Assembly (NCBI RefSeq): GCF_015689335.1
Contig: NZ_CP065053.1
Span: 1,984,001 to 2,048,000 of the forward strand
Reading direction: 5' to 3'
DNA: 64,000 bases
From: Massilia antarctica
GTDB taxonomy: Bacteria > Pseudomonadota > Gammaproteobacteria > Burkholderiales > Burkholderiaceae_D
Below the pieces are notes generated by a model. That model saw nothing but the letters and a program-made list of their open reading frames with translations, searched no databases and was not told where the DNA came from. Positions 52,737 to 61,627 of the stretch are shown in pieces. The first letter of the stretch is position 1, and each line of letters begins with the position of its first letter. Position numbers and translations under genes: made by a program.

Positions 52737-53714
52737 ATGGATTATGTCTTCTACGGCTTCGCCGTGCTGCTGTTTGCCGCGGTCATCCTGATGATCGAGG
52801 GCGGCTACCTGCTGTGGTCGGAAACGCGCGGCGGCGGCGCCAAGCGCATCGCGCGCCGCCTGCGCGTGATGTCGGGCGGCACCGATACCGAGGATGGCGC
52901 GATCTCCATCCTCAAGCGGCGCCGCTACAGCGCCAGCGACGGCCTGGACGGCATGCTGCACCGCCTGCGCCTGGCGCAGGTCATCGACCGCCTGCTGCTG
53001 CAGGCCGGGGTGAACTGGACGGTGGCGCAATTCCTGCTGGCCTCGCTGGTATTGCTGTTCGCGGCCGCGCTGGCGGCGCACGCCTGGGACACCTCGTCCC
53101 TGGTGACCTGGCCGCTGCTGCTGGGCGGCCTGGGCTTGCCGTATTTCACGCTGCGGCGCACGCGCGCCAGGCGCATGGGCAAGATCGAGCAGCAATTGCC
53201 CGAGGCGGCCGACTTCCTGGCGCGCGCCATGCGCGCCGGCCACTCGTTCACCAATGTCCTGCAGATGGTCGGCAGCGAATTGCCCGAACCGCTCAGCGGC
53301 GAATTCCGCATCGTGCACCAGGAGATCAACTACGGCGTGCCGATGGGTGAAGCGCTGCACAGCCTGGCCGAACGGGTTCCCCTGACCGACCTGCGCTACA
53401 TGGTCATCGCGATCCTGATCCAGCGCGAGTCGGGCGGCAACCTGGCGGAAATCCTGGGCAATATCGGCCACATCATCCGCGAACGCCTCAAGCTGCTCGG
53501 CCAGGTGCGGGTGCTGTCGGCCGAAGGGCGCATCTCGGCCTGGATCCTGGGCATCCTGCCGTTCGCGGTGGCCGGCATGATGTATCTGGCCAACCCTGAA
53601 TACATCAGCATGCTGTGGACCGACCCCGCCGGCGTGCGCCTGCTGTGCTATGCCGGAGGCATGATCAGCATCGGCGTGCTGTGGCTGCGCAAACTGATCA
53701 ACATTCGCGTCTAG
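52737..53714 (+). CDS. tadB: Tad inner membrane platform protein TadB
   Basis: 325 residues from ATG 52737, 8 bp after cpaF. A membrane segment at the start (MDYVFYGFAVLLFAAVILMI), two more around residues 95-140, then a type II secretion F domain with PEAADFLARAMRAGHSFTNV, LQMVGSELPEPLSGEFRIVH and a C-terminal pair of helices. It forms the platform with TadC. Length and order are typical. Confidence 0.92.
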   Translation: MDYVFYGFAVLLFAAVILMIEGGYLLWSETRGGGAKRIARRLRVMSGGTDTEDGAISILKRRRYSASDGLDGMLHRLRLAQVIDRLLLQAGVNWTVAQFLLASLVLLFAAALAAHAWDTSSLVTWPLLLGGLGLPYFTLRRTRARRMGKIEQQLPEAADFLARAMRAGHSFTNVLQMVGSELPEPLSGEFRIVHQEINYGVPMGEALHSLAERVPLTDLRYMVIAILIQRESGGNLAEILGNIGHIIRERLKLLGQVRVLSAEGRISAWILGILPFAVAGMMYLANPEYISMLWTDPAGVRLLCYAGGMISIGVLWLRKLINIRV

Positions 53715-53723
53715 GGGGAAGCC

Positions 53724-54659
53724 ATGAGCGGCTCGCAACTACTGTTTTTGCTGATCGTGTTCGCGGTCGTGGTCGGCCTGGCGGGCTTGGCCATGGTGAC
53801 CTTTTGGCCCGGCTACATGCAGCAGCGCCTGGCGCGCGTGGGCGCCAGCGCCGACACCAGCGCGCACCGCAGCGACGGCTGGGTGGAAAAGGTGGCCAAG
53901 GTGGCCCAGCCGTTCAGCAGCCTGTCCTTGCCCGAGCAGGGCTGGGAAAAGTCGCCCCTGCGCACCCGCTTCATGAATGCCGGCTGGCGCGGCCCGGCCG
54001 TGGCCACCCTGTATTTCGGGTCCAAGACCTTGCTGGCGCTGTTCCTGCCGGCCCTGGTGGGCTTGTGGATCGCGCTTTCGAGCGAGGTCATGAGCGGGCA
54101 ACGCATCATGATGATACTGCTCGGTACGGCCGCATTCGGCTACTACCTGCCCAATGCCGTGCTCGAATTCAAGGCGCGCCGGCGCCAGCGCGAGATCTTC
54201 GAGTCAATTCCCGACGCGCTCGACTTGCTGACGGTGTGCGTGGAAGCGGGCCTGAGCCTGGAGCGCGCGCTGATCAAGGTGGCCGCCGAAATCCACATCA
54301 AGAGCATGGTGCTGGCCCAGGAAATGCAGCTGGTGCTGATGGAAATGCGGGCTGGCTTCAGCAAGGAAAAGGCGCTGCGCAATTTTGCCCTGCGCAGCGG
54401 CGTGGAAGACGTCGACACCCTGGTGGCGATGATGATCCAGTCCGAGCGCTTCGGCACCAGCATGGGCACCTCGCTGCGCGTGCATGCCGACACCCTGCGC
54501 ACCAAGCGGCGCCAGATGGCGGAGGAACAAGCCGCCAAGATCGGCGTGAAGCTGATGTTTCCCCTGATTTTCTTCATTTTCCCGACCTTGCTGATGGTCT
54601 TGCTCGGCCCCGCCGCCATGCAGATCATGCGCACGCTCAAGTCGGTCAACGGCCAGTAA
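53724..54659 (+). CDS. tadC: Tad inner membrane platform protein TadC
   Basis: 311 residues, 9 bp after tadB. N-terminal helix (LLFLLIVFAVVVGLAGLAMV), two central helices, then the F domain IPDALDLLTVCVEAGLSLER and SGVEDVDTLVAMMIQSERFG, and a last helix with MFPLIFFIFPTLLMVLLGPA. Homologous to TadB and expected to form a heterodimer with it. Confidence 0.92.
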   Translation: MSGSQLLFLLIVFAVVVGLAGLAMVTFWPGYMQQRLARVGASADTSAHRSDGWVEKVAKVAQPFSSLSLPEQGWEKSPLRTRFMNAGWRGPAVATLYFGSKTLLALFLPALVGLWIALSSEVMSGQRIMMILLGTAAFGYYLPNAVLEFKARRRQREIFESIPDALDLLTVCVEAGLSLERALIKVAAEIHIKSMVLAQEMQLVLMEMRAGFSKEKALRNFALRSGVEDVDTLVAMMIQSERFGTSMGTSLRVHADTLRTKRRQMAEEQAAKIGVKLMFPLIFFIFPTLLMVLLGPAAMQIMRTLKSVNGQ

Positions 54660-54687
54660 ATACCATTCTTTTTTAACGGAGCCTGCC

Positions 54688-55785
54688 ATGCGCACCACCC
54701 TCACTTGCTGTTCCCTGCTGTGCGCCGGCGCGCTGCTGCTGGCCTGTACCAATCCCGGCGGGCATGGCGCCGCCGCGCCGTCCGTGGCCGACCTTGCCCC
54801 GCTGCGCGCCGAGGATGCTTACCTGCTGGGGCGCAGCGAGCACCTGGCTTACCGCTACGAGGCGGCGCGCGCTTCCTACGAGGCCGCGCTGGCACGCGAT
54901 CCGCGCCACCTGAAAGCGCGCAACGGCCTGGCCACCCTGTACGCGGAGCGCGGCGAGTTCGCGCGCGCCATCGCGCTGTGGCAAGCCATGACCCGGGAAG
55001 TGGCGGACGGCGGCGGGCAAGCCAGCGCCTTCCTGTTCAGCAATCTCGGCTATGCCCACTTCCTCAATGGCGAGTTCGACCAAGCCCTGGCCGCGCTGGA
55101 AAAAGCCTGCCTGCTCGATCCGCTCAACGACCGCGCCTGGCAGCATCTGGGCGACGCGCTCGCGAAGGTCGGACAGTACGAACGCGCCGCGCAGATGGCC
55201 AGGCAGGCCAGCGCCCTGCGCACGCACGACTTCAAGGCCGATTACGCGGTCGCCGAGCGCGCCGGCGTGGCCGCCATCGACAGCGCCGTCAAGGCGGACG
55301 GGCCGGCGCCGGGCCAGGAGCCGCAGTGGGACCGCATCGATGTGCGCCAGGATGCCGCCGGCGTCTTCGTGGTGCAGCGCGTGAGCGCGCGGCCGGCGCC
55401 GCTGCCTGCCGCGCCCGCGCCAGCAACGGCGGCGGCGCCGCCGCAGGGGCGTCCGGCCCAGGCCCTGCTGGAAATCCGCAACGGCAACGGCGTGACCGGC
55501 ATGGCACGCTCGCTGGCCGGCACGATGGAGGAGGGCGCCTTGCGCGTGGTGCGGCTGAGCAACCAGAAAGGGTTCGGCGTGCGCCAGACCCGCATCGAAT
55601 ACCAGCCGGAATTTCGCGAGGCCGCCGAGCGCCTGGCCGCACGGTTCGGCGCCGCGCGCGTGCTGGCGGTGGGCGACATCGGCCGCGCCGACGTGCGCCT
55701 GGTGATCGGGCGCGACCTGGTGCCGGCCACGGCGCTGCCGATCGCCATCGCGGCGCGCCGCAAGCAGGGGCCGGCGGCGGGCTGA
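54688..55785 (+). CDS. tadD: Tad-locus lipoprotein with TPR repeats (TadD) and a LytR_C-like C-terminal domain
   Basis: 365 residues; lipobox in LLCAGALLLACTNPGG. Residues about 45-190 hold TPR units (AYRYEAARASYEAALARDPR; FLFSNLGYAHFLNGEFDQAL; RAWQHLGDALAKVGQYERAA), as in TadD, the pilotin-like protein of the pathway. After a Pro/Ala linker the last about 110 residues (ALLEIRNGNGVTGMARSLAG; RQTRIEYQPEFREAAERLAA) resemble the LytR cell-wall-associated C-terminal domain, an addition to the core TadD. A GC hairpin follows. Last gene of the Tad operon. Confidence 0.85.
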   Translation: MRTTLTCCSLLCAGALLLACTNPGGHGAAAPSVADLAPLRAEDAYLLGRSEHLAYRYEAARASYEAALARDPRHLKARNGLATLYAERGEFARAIALWQAMTREVADGGGQASAFLFSNLGYAHFLNGEFDQALAALEKACLLDPLNDRAWQHLGDALAKVGQYERAAQMARQASALRTHDFKADYAVAERAGVAAIDSAVKADGPAPGQEPQWDRIDVRQDAAGVFVVQRVSARPAPLPAAPAPATAAAPPQGRPAQALLEIRNGNGVTGMARSLAGTMEEGALRVVRLSNQKGFGVRQTRIEYQPEFREAAERLAARFGAARVLAVGDIGRADVRLVIGRDLVPATALPIAIAARRKQGPAAG

Positions 55786-55786
55786 T

Positions 55787-55800
55787 GCCCCTTCGGGGGC
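55787..55800 (+). terminator. Hairpin at the end of the Tad operon
   Basis: GCCCC-TTCG-GGGGC, a 5-bp stem with the stable UUCG loop, begins 2 bp after the tadD stop. The following sequence has only short T-runs, so termination may be partial. Confidence 0.5.
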
Positions 55801-55879
55801 TGGTCCGTTTGTGCCATGTCAAACCCGGTGCGGGGGCTCACGCGACAATAGGATGATCCATTCACTACCGGAGCATCCC

Positions 55880-56191
55880 ATGAGCATTGCACAACGCTTT
55901 ACACGGACCCTGTCCGGCTTCGCCCTGCTGGCCCTGGTCGCATGCGCTCCCACCCCACACCGCGAAGGCACGGGCGAATACATCGACGACAGCATCATCA
56001 CCGGCAAGGTCAAGGCGGCCCTGGTGGCCGATCCCGAGCTCAAGGCCACCCAGATCAACGTCGACACCTTCAAGGGCACGGTGCAGCTGAGCGGCTTTGT
56101 CAGCACGCCCGAGTCCATCCCCAAGGCGGTGGCGCTGGCGCGCAAGATCGACGGCGTCCAGAGCGTGAAGAACGATCTCCTGGTGCGTTGA
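55880..56191 (+). CDS. BON-domain lipoprotein
   Basis: 103 residues from ATG 55880. Signal peptide with lipobox FALLALVACAPT; then a single BON domain, DDSIITGKVKAALVADPELK, INVDTFKGTVQLSGFVSTPE and AVALARKIDGVQSVKNDLLV. Such OsmY-like proteins bind phospholipid surfaces and help envelope integrity, often under stress. It is separate from the Tad operon and convergent with the DUF2807 gene. The GGAGCATCCC stretch before the ATG is a fair ribosome binding site. Confidence 0.88.
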   Translation: MSIAQRFTRTLSGFALLALVACAPTPHREGTGEYIDDSIITGKVKAALVADPELKATQINVDTFKGTVQLSGFVSTPESIPKAVALARKIDGVQSVKNDLLVR

Positions 56192-56247
56192 GGCGGGCAT
56201 CGACAAGCCGCTCCGGAACGTCGGGCGGCTGCATGGCGGCGCCTGCC

Positions 56248-57018
56248 TTATTCCCAGGTGACACTGCCCAGGCCATGGGCGCTGGCGCTGCGCACCGGCG
56301 GCTTGCCGTGCACCGTGGCCGAACCCAGGCCATTGAGCGTGAGCTTGGCCGAGTTCTTCGCAAACACGTCGGCGCTGCCCAGGCCCGCCATGTCGAGTTC
56401 GACGGCATCGGCGCGCAGCTTGCCCGCATCCAGGCGGCCTACGCCGCCGAGGTCGGCGCGCAGCACCCTGGTCTGCCCATTGGCCTCGATGCGGCCGGCG
56501 CCGCGCAAGCTCAGGTCGACCCGCTCGGTGTCGCCCGCGTCGAGCGTCATGTTGCCGGCGCCGCCCAAGCGTGCATTGATCTGTCGATACTGACTTTGCA
56601 GCCTGACGGCGCCGGCGCCGTCGAGCCTGAGCACGATGCGTTCGCCCTTGAAGCCGCGCAGTTCGGTCGAGCCGATGCCCTCCGAGACGAATTCGTTCAG
56701 GTTCGGCAGGGTCAGTTCGGCGCGCAACGCGTGCGTGCGCTTGTGGCCGACATGCAGGTCGTGCCTGGTGGTACCGATCCGCAAGGTATCGCCTTGCTGG
56801 GTCACGGCCACTTCCGCAAGGTCGCGTTTGTCGCCATACAGGATCAGGGAGGGCGTTGCGCCTTGCTTCACGTCCAGATTAATCACGCCGCCCAGCGCGA
56901 TCTTCAGCACCCGCGCATCGACACTGCGCTGTTCGCTGACCTGCTCATCCGCGCTGGCCGCGCCGCTGCTGGTGGCAAGGGCGGCGGCCACGAGGGCGCC
57001 GGCAAACAATCTGTTCAT
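56248..57018 (-). CDS. DUF2807 (GIN) domain exported protein
   Basis: 256 residues with a signal peptide (about 23 residues ending ASADE) and a single right-handed beta-helix-like GIN/DUF2807 domain: GGVINLDVKQGATPSLILYG, LRIGTTRHDLHVGHKRTHAL, LDGAGAVRLQSQYRQINARL, GAGNMTLDAGDTERVDLSLR, LNGLGSATVHGKP. The repeating G-x-G turns are characteristic. Function is unknown; similar proteins are predicted to be surface or periplasmic. GGAGATCC lies before the ATG. It is the last of a minus-strand set, 38 bp after a small exported protein. Confidence 0.85.
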   Translation of the reverse strand: MNRLFAGALVAAALATSSGAASADEQVSEQRSVDARVLKIALGGVINLDVKQGATPSLILYGDKRDLAEVAVTQQGDTLRIGTTRHDLHVGHKRTHALRAELTLPNLNEFVSEGIGSTELRGFKGERIVLRLDGAGAVRLQSQYRQINARLGGAGNMTLDAGDTERVDLSLRGAGRIEANGQTRVLRADLGGVGRLDAGKLRADAVELDMAGLGSADVFAKNSAKLTLNGLGSATVHGKPPVRSASAHGLGSVTWE

Positions 57019-57056
57019 GATGGATCTCCGTGATGGTGTCGGCGCAAGGTCGCTGC

Positions 57057-57260
57057 TCAGCCTTTCAGCTGGGCCTTTTCGGCGGCGCTGAGGCGCTTGG
57101 CGCTGACGGTGACGACGGTCATGTTGGCATCGGCGCCGGCTTGCACGGCGGCGGGCGCGCTGCTGCGCGCGGCCGGTGCGCCGGCGGTAGCAAAGCTGGT
57201 TGCGCAGACCACCACGAGGGCGGCGACGAAGATGGCTTCCATGTTTTTTGCGATGTTCAT
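57057..57260 (-). CDS. Small exported protein, unknown function
   Basis: 67 residues from ATG 57260, chosen for the AGGAG 7 nt upstream; the longer frame has no such site. MNIAKNMEAIFVAALVVVCA is a signal peptide cleaved after about residue 26; the mature peptide of about 40 residues is Ala-rich and ends with KRLSAAEKAQLKG. Codon use is like that of the neighbours. It probably shares a transcript with the DUF2807 gene. No family recognised. Confidence 0.6.
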   Translation of the reverse strand: MNIAKNMEAIFVAALVVVCATSFATAGAPAARSSAPAAVQAGADANMTVVTVSAKRLSAAEKAQLKG

Positions 57261-57434
57261 GATTGACTCCTGTGGGTTAAGTTCCTTGGTTGAGTGAACT
57301 ATAGCCACAGGGCCGGCCGTCAACACGGCGATTGCGATGAACTGCGTGTTTGGCGGGATGGAGCGTCGGTTTGGGGGCGAAAGCGTCACATCGACGCGCA
57401 GCGCCGGCGCCGCTGCGCGGGTGGCGCGCGGCGC

Positions 57435-58022
57435 TTAGGGCTTGAAGCGGATTTTCATTTCCGGACGCTGCTCGATGCTGCCGATTTTCCACGAGTAGGT
57501 GCCGATCAGGCCAAAGAACGAGGGAGTGGAAGTGGCATTGTGCGACAACACTTGCGCGCTGATCGGCACCGTCACCGATAGCGTGCCGTCGAGCTTGATG
57601 CCGAGTTTGGCCATGCTGGCTTTTTCCTTGTTGTCGAGCTTGCCGGCGGCCAGGGTGACCACCCCATCCTTGTCGGTGGCCACGCGCAGCACGCCGAGCA
57701 GGTCGAGCGCCTGGCCGCGCTGGCGCTTGCCCTCGACACTGAGGTCGTAGCGCGCATTGCCCTTGTACTCGGCCTGGCGGATATCCTGGTCGTGCCTGAT
57801 TGCCGCGGCGTCGCTGCCCAGGCTTTCCTCATCCTTGGGGACGAGTTTGCCGCCCTTGGCCAGCTGCCCGGCCGCGATGGTGTGCACGGCCGTGCCGGCG
57901 TAGGAATACTCGTAGCTGCCATCGGCCTGGAAAGCGGCCCTGGCAGTGAAACGTTCAGGAACCAGGCATCCGGACAGCAGCAGGGCGGCGCAAGCGCATG
58001 CAGGCAAGAGTGGACGGCTCAT
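57435..58022 (-). CDS. Putative lipoprotein, unknown function
   Basis: 195 residues; signal MSRPLLPACACAALLLSGCL with lipobox Cys19. The mature protein is beta-rich with repeats of the type FQADGSYEYSYAGTAVH, YDLSVEGKRQRGQALDLLGV, LRVATDKDGVVTLAAGKLDN and ends SWKIGSIEQRPEMKIRFKP. The tone is of a cell-surface protein of an exported family without known activity. A perfect 26-bp inverted repeat lies 49 bp upstream and probably controls it. Confidence 0.65.
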   Translation of the reverse strand: MSRPLLPACACAALLLSGCLVPERFTARAAFQADGSYEYSYAGTAVHTIAAGQLAKGGKLVPKDEESLGSDAAAIRHDQDIRQAEYKGNARYDLSVEGKRQRGQALDLLGVLRVATDKDGVVTLAAGKLDNKEKASMAKLGIKLDGTLSVTVPISAQVLSHNATSTPSFFGLIGTYSWKIGSIEQRPEMKIRFKP

Positions 58023-58070
58023 CGGGAATTCACGGGATGGTCAGAATGCGCAAGTGTAGCTCAGTCGATA

Positions 58071-58096
58071 CAATATTGTCAGAGTGGACAATATTG
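58071..58096. promoter_or_regulatory. Perfect inverted repeat upstream of the lipoprotein gene
   Basis: CAATATTGTC and GACAATATTG, 10-bp arms separated by 6 bp, lie in the gap between the DUF2867 gene and the lipoprotein gene, 49 bp before the lipoprotein start. It is AT-rich within GC-rich DNA and most likely an operator. The protein that binds it is not known. Confidence 0.55.
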
Positions 58097-58116
58097 CTTA
58101 CAAAACGCAACCTTGC

Positions 58117-58650
58117 TCAGGCGGCCGGCAAGGCCCGGGCAGCGTTCTGGAGCACGGCCGGCGCGATGATGCGGTGCAGGGGCGTAACCGGCAGCATGTA
58201 GAGTCGGCCCAGCCAGTTGTTCACGTGGACCACGGTGCTGACCGTGGCCAGCACCTGCCCGCTGGCATCGATGGTCTTGTGCACGGACAGGATCACGTCG
58301 AGGTGCTTGTCCTTGTCACCCAGCAGCACCTCGTCTGGTGTGTTGGCGAACAAGGTGAAGATGCCGACCCGGTCGCCCGCCTTGTAGGCCGAGGCCGGCT
58401 TGGCCGGATCGAGGCCGGACAAGGTGCCGAGGTTTTTCAGGCCCAGCATCGCCACTATCCGGTTGCGCAAGGTCATCAGGGTGTTGACCCAGCCCGGGGT
58501 GGATGCGCTTACCTTGAGAAACAGTTCAAGCGCGGTGGCGCCGGAATCGTCCGGGGCGATCGACCAGGCGTCGTGGAAATAGGCGCCGGGAAGCGAGGCC
58601 ACAATGGCGCTCGACGCGGGGATGACGGTTTCGACGGGTGGGGGGCGCAT
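58117..58650 (-). CDS. DUF2867-family protein
   Basis: 177 residues, no signal peptide. Segments such as LPGAYFHDAWSIAPDDSGAT, ALELFLKVSASTPGWVNTLM and LDVILSVHKTIDASGQVLAT, VHVNNWLGRLYMLPVTPLHR match DUF2867, usually found as a free-standing protein or as the C-terminal part of SDR-type proteins, sometimes linked to lipid or polyketide chemistry. It is upstream of the lipoprotein gene on the same strand. Function unknown. Confidence 0.75.
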   Translation of the reverse strand: MRPPPVETVIPASSAIVASLPGAYFHDAWSIAPDDSGATALELFLKVSASTPGWVNTLMTLRNRIVAMLGLKNLGTLSGLDPAKPASAYKAGDRVGIFTLFANTPDEVLLGDKDKHLDVILSVHKTIDASGQVLATVSTVVHVNNWLGRLYMLPVTPLHRIIAPAVLQNAARALPAA

Positions 58651-58778
58651 GGGATCCGTTCAGCAGGACATCACCTGCCGGTCCGCTTGAACGCACGGCA
58701 GCGCCCGCCGCACGGGCGAGCGCGATCATCTTAATACGGAACGGCGCCGGACGTGCGGCGCCGCCTCCAGTGGCCGGT

Positions 58779-59561
58779 TTACTGCATGAACCAGCCATGG
58801 CTGACCACGATCGACTGCCCGGTCAGCGCATTGCTCGGGAACGCCGCCAGGAACAGCGCGGTCTGCGCTACATCTTCGACGGTGGTGAATTCGCCGTCCA
58901 CGGTTTCCTTGAGCATCACGTTCTTGACCACGTCGGCTTCGGAAATGCCGAGCGCCTTGGCCTGTTCGGGAATCTGTTTTTCCACCAGCGGCGTGCGCAC
59001 GAAGCCCGGGCAGATGACGTTGGCGCGTACTCCGTGCGCCGCGCCTTCCTTGGCGACCACCTTGCACAGGCCGATCAACCCGTGCTTGGCCGTGACATAG
59101 GCCGACTTGAGCGGCGACGCTTCTTTCGAGTGCACCGAGCCCATGTAGATGACGCTGCCGCCGCGGCCTTGCGCATACATCAGTTTCAGGCAGGCGCGCG
59201 TGGTCAGGAAAGCGCCGTCCAGATGGATGGCGAGCATTTTCTTCCAGTCGGCGAAGGCGAAGCTTTCGAGCGGCGCCACGATCTGGATACCGGCATTCGA
59301 TACCAGCACATCGATCCCGCCGAAGCGCGCCGCGACGGCCGCGATGCCCGTGTCGACTTCCTCTTCGCTGGTCACGTTCATGGCGACCGCCATGCTGCGC
59401 TCGCCGGACGGGTCGAGTTCCTTGGCGGCGGCCTGGGCCGCTTCGAGGTTGAGGTCGGCGATGACGACCTTGGCGCCGCTGTCGAAGTAGACTTGGGCGA
59501 TGTGTTTGCCGATGCCGCTGGCGGCGCCGGTGATGACAGCAACTTTATCTTGCAAGTTCAT
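58779..59561 (-). CDS. 3-hydroxybutyrate dehydrogenase-like short-chain dehydrogenase
   Basis: 260 residues. SDR motifs: [20 protein letters not shown] (cofactor, TGxxxGIG), VSNAGIQ, catalytic Ser in [20 protein letters not shown] (YxxxK: YVTAKHG), [19 protein letters not shown], which with the C-terminal [11 protein letters not shown] fits bacterial D-3-hydroxybutyrate dehydrogenase. The enzyme interconverts 3-hydroxybutyrate and acetoacetate with NAD. It overlaps the patatin gene by 17 nt and may complete a storage polymer degradation unit with it. Confidence 0.85.
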   Translation of the reverse strand: MNLQDKVAVITGAASGIGKHIAQVYFDSGAKVVIADLNLEAAQAAAKELDPSGERSMAVAMNVTSEEEVDTGIAAVAARFGGIDVLVSNAGIQIVAPLESFAFADWKKMLAIHLDGAFLTTRACLKLMYAQGRGGSVIYMGSVHSKEASPLKSAYVTAKHGLIGLCKVVAKEGAAHGVRANVICPGFVRTPLVEKQIPEQAKALGISEADVVKNVMLKETVDGEFTTVEDVAQTALFLAAFPSNALTGQSIVVSHGWFMQ

Positions 59562-60777
59562 GGGATGCCTCTTTCAACGTATTGGTGGCGGCACTTGCGT
59601 GCCGGGAAGTAAGAAAATCGTAAATCGCAGGGCTTTGCCCGGCCGGCGGCAAGGCCATGATCTGCGGATGCGACAGGGTCAGCGCTGCGTCATCGTAGCC
59701 TGAACGCCAGTGTTCGTTCATAGTGCGGCGCGAAAATTCGAAGTCTTTCGACTGGCCTTCGTAGTTGGGCGAGCGGTACACCAGCTGGACGATGTTATAC
59801 ACCGCATCGTCGGACGCTTCGGCCAGCAGGCGCGCCTGCGGCGTGTCGGCCAGCGCGGCCGGCATCTGGGCCAGCAGTTCGTTGAAGGCGGTGCGCAGCT
59901 CGGCCAGCTTGCGGAACTTGTCGGTGGCGGCCCGCGTGCGGCTGGAAAACTGCACTTCCTTCATGCGCACGGCCACCTCGGTCAGGTCGCGCGGCAGATC
60001 GCCGCTGGCGCTCCACAGGTCGACCTGGAGTACCAAGGTGTCGAGCCCCGAGCGCGCCGACAGCACCCAGTCGAGCGGGGTGTTCGAGACCAGGCCGCCA
60101 TCCCAGTAATGCTCGCCATCGATCTCGACGGCATCGAAGCCGGGCGGCAACGCGCCGCTGGCCATGATGTGCTTGGCGGCGATGGTATCGACCGCGTTGT
60201 CGAAGTAGGCGAAGTTACCGGTGCGCACGTTCACCGCGCCCACGCTCAGGCGCATTTCGCGGCTGTTGATGCGGTCGAAGTCGACCAGGGCGTCGAGCGT
60301 GCCCTCAAGCATCGAGGTATCGTAATAGCTGGTGGCGCCGCGGTTGGCCAGCGGCAGGTAAGGGGGCGGCATGCGCGGCTTGAAAAATCCCGGCACGCCA
60401 TGCGAGAGCACCCTTCCGGCCGCCATCTGATTGGCCCAGCCGCGCAGGGCGTCGCCGCTGAGCAGGCCGGTCCAGTAATCGCTGCCGCCGCCGTCGCCGG
60501 CGTTGCTGACCTTTTCCCAGAAGCTGCGCAGCTTGGCGACCCGGTCGGCACGCGGGTTGCCGGCGATGATGGCGCTGTTGATCGCGCCGATCGAGATGCC
60601 GGCCACCCAGGTCGGCTCGATACGAGCTTCCAGCAGGCGTTCGTAGACGCCGGCCTGGTAGGCGCCGAGCGCGCCGCCGCCTTGCAGCAGCAGGGCGATG
60701 CTGCCGAACGGCGTGGCGCAGGGACGCGCCGCTTCGGGCGGCGCCGTGGCGCGGTTATGCAAGGATCCATCACGCAT
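59545..60777 (-). CDS. Patatin-like phospholipase with DUF3734
   Basis: 410 residues from ATG 60777. Patatin fold: oxyanion loop [20 protein letters not shown], nucleophile elbow [18 protein letters not shown] (GxSxG), and the Asp dyad partner in [14 protein letters not shown]. After about residue 240 comes the DUF3734 region ([40 protein letters not shown]), as in the PhaZ-like / phospholipase group of proteobacteria. It hydrolyses acyl esters, possibly poly-hydroxybutyrate or phospholipid. It overlaps the dehydrogenase gene downstream (17 nt) and the preceding decarboxylase-like gene (8 nt), so the three are co-transcribed. Confidence 0.85.
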   Translation of the reverse strand: MRDGSLHNRATAPPEAARPCATPFGSIALLLQGGGALGAYQAGVYERLLEARIEPTWVAGISIGAINSAIIAGNPRADRVAKLRSFWEKVSNAGDGGGSDYWTGLLSGDALRGWANQMAAGRVLSHGVPGFFKPRMPPPYLPLANRGATSYYDTSMLEGTLDALVDFDRINSREMRLSVGAVNVRTGNFAYFDNAVDTIAAKHIMASGALPPGFDAVEIDGEHYWDGGLVSNTPLDWVLSARSGLDTLVLQVDLWSASGDLPRDLTEVAVRMKEVQFSSRTRAATDKFRKLAELRTAFNELLAQMPAALADTPQARLLAEASDDAVYNIVQLVYRSPNYEGQSKDFEFSRRTMNEHWRSGYDDAALTLSHPQIMALPPAGQSPAIYDFLTSRHASAATNTLKEASHELAR

Positions 60778-61336
60778 GTTCGGGCACCGGAACGTCGAAA
60801 CCATTGAGCGTGGTCGATACCATGGAATAGAGTCCGACCAGGTAAATGAGTTCATTCGTGCCTTTCTGGCCGAAGGTGGCCAGTGCCAGGCGGTAGATCG
60901 GCTCGGGCAGCAGGCCGCCGCGGCACAGGGCATACGAGAGGTCGTAGGCGACGCTTTCTTCCTTGCTCAGGTCGGTCGGTTTCAGATCTGCCACCAGGGT
61001 CGCCAGACGCTCCAGGGGCATGCCTTCGGCTTCGGCCACGGCGATGTGGGCGTACAGCTCGTAGGCGGCGTCGAAGCGCGCGCCCACCACCAGGATGGCG
61101 ATCTGGCGCACATTGTCCGGCAGCACGGCGTTGGCGGTCATGGCCAGGGTCAGGTTCCAGATCGCCTTGCCGATGGCGGGCTCGTGCAGCCATGGGTTCC
61201 ACGGCCCCATCAGGGCGCCATCCTCGCGCTGGGAGACGAAGGCGTTGAAGTTCGAGGCGATACCCTTGCGCATGTCGTCGTACAGGGGTTGCTGTTCTGG
61301 GGTGAGGTCGGAAGGGGAGATGAGGGGCAGGCGCAT
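60770..61336 (-). CDS. Carboxymuconolactone decarboxylase-like (AhpD-type) protein
   Basis: 188 residues from ATG 61336; a longer frame upstream lacks any ribosome binding site. The AhpD-like core is LHEPAIGKAIWNLTLAMTAN, VLPDNVRQIAILVVGARFDA, AYELYAHIAVAEAEGMPLER. The usual CxxC of peroxidase members is absent; only one Cys (YALCRGG) is seen, so the activity is more like carboxymuconolactone decarboxylase or simply unknown. First gene of the run with patatin and the dehydrogenase. Confidence 0.78.
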   Translation of the reverse strand: MRLPLISPSDLTPEQQPLYDDMRKGIASNFNAFVSQREDGALMGPWNPWLHEPAIGKAIWNLTLAMTANAVLPDNVRQIAILVVGARFDAAYELYAHIAVAEAEGMPLERLATLVADLKPTDLSKEESVAYDLSYALCRGGLLPEPIYRLALATFGQKGTNELIYLVGLYSMVSTTLNGFDVPVPEHA

Positions 61337-61627
61337 GGTGGCTTTCTGGATAGGTTGGCAAGGGGAGGCCGAACCGTCCATGCCTGGAGCGCGCAGCGCT
61401 GGCCGGCGGCATGAGGATCGTGTCAGCTCGTTGCCAAAGAATACATGCACATACTTAGGCGAAAATTCAATCGTGCGCGGGGTTGGCGCGGATGGTCGCG
61501 GCGTGAAGGTGGGCGCTCCCCCTCCACGACGTGCGCAGATTTCCCGGCTCACCGTCATCGTCAACTCGTCGGTTCCACAGTCGGGCTGCGCGCGCCCTTG
61601 GGGCCTGCGAGGCAGGCAAGTGGTCGA

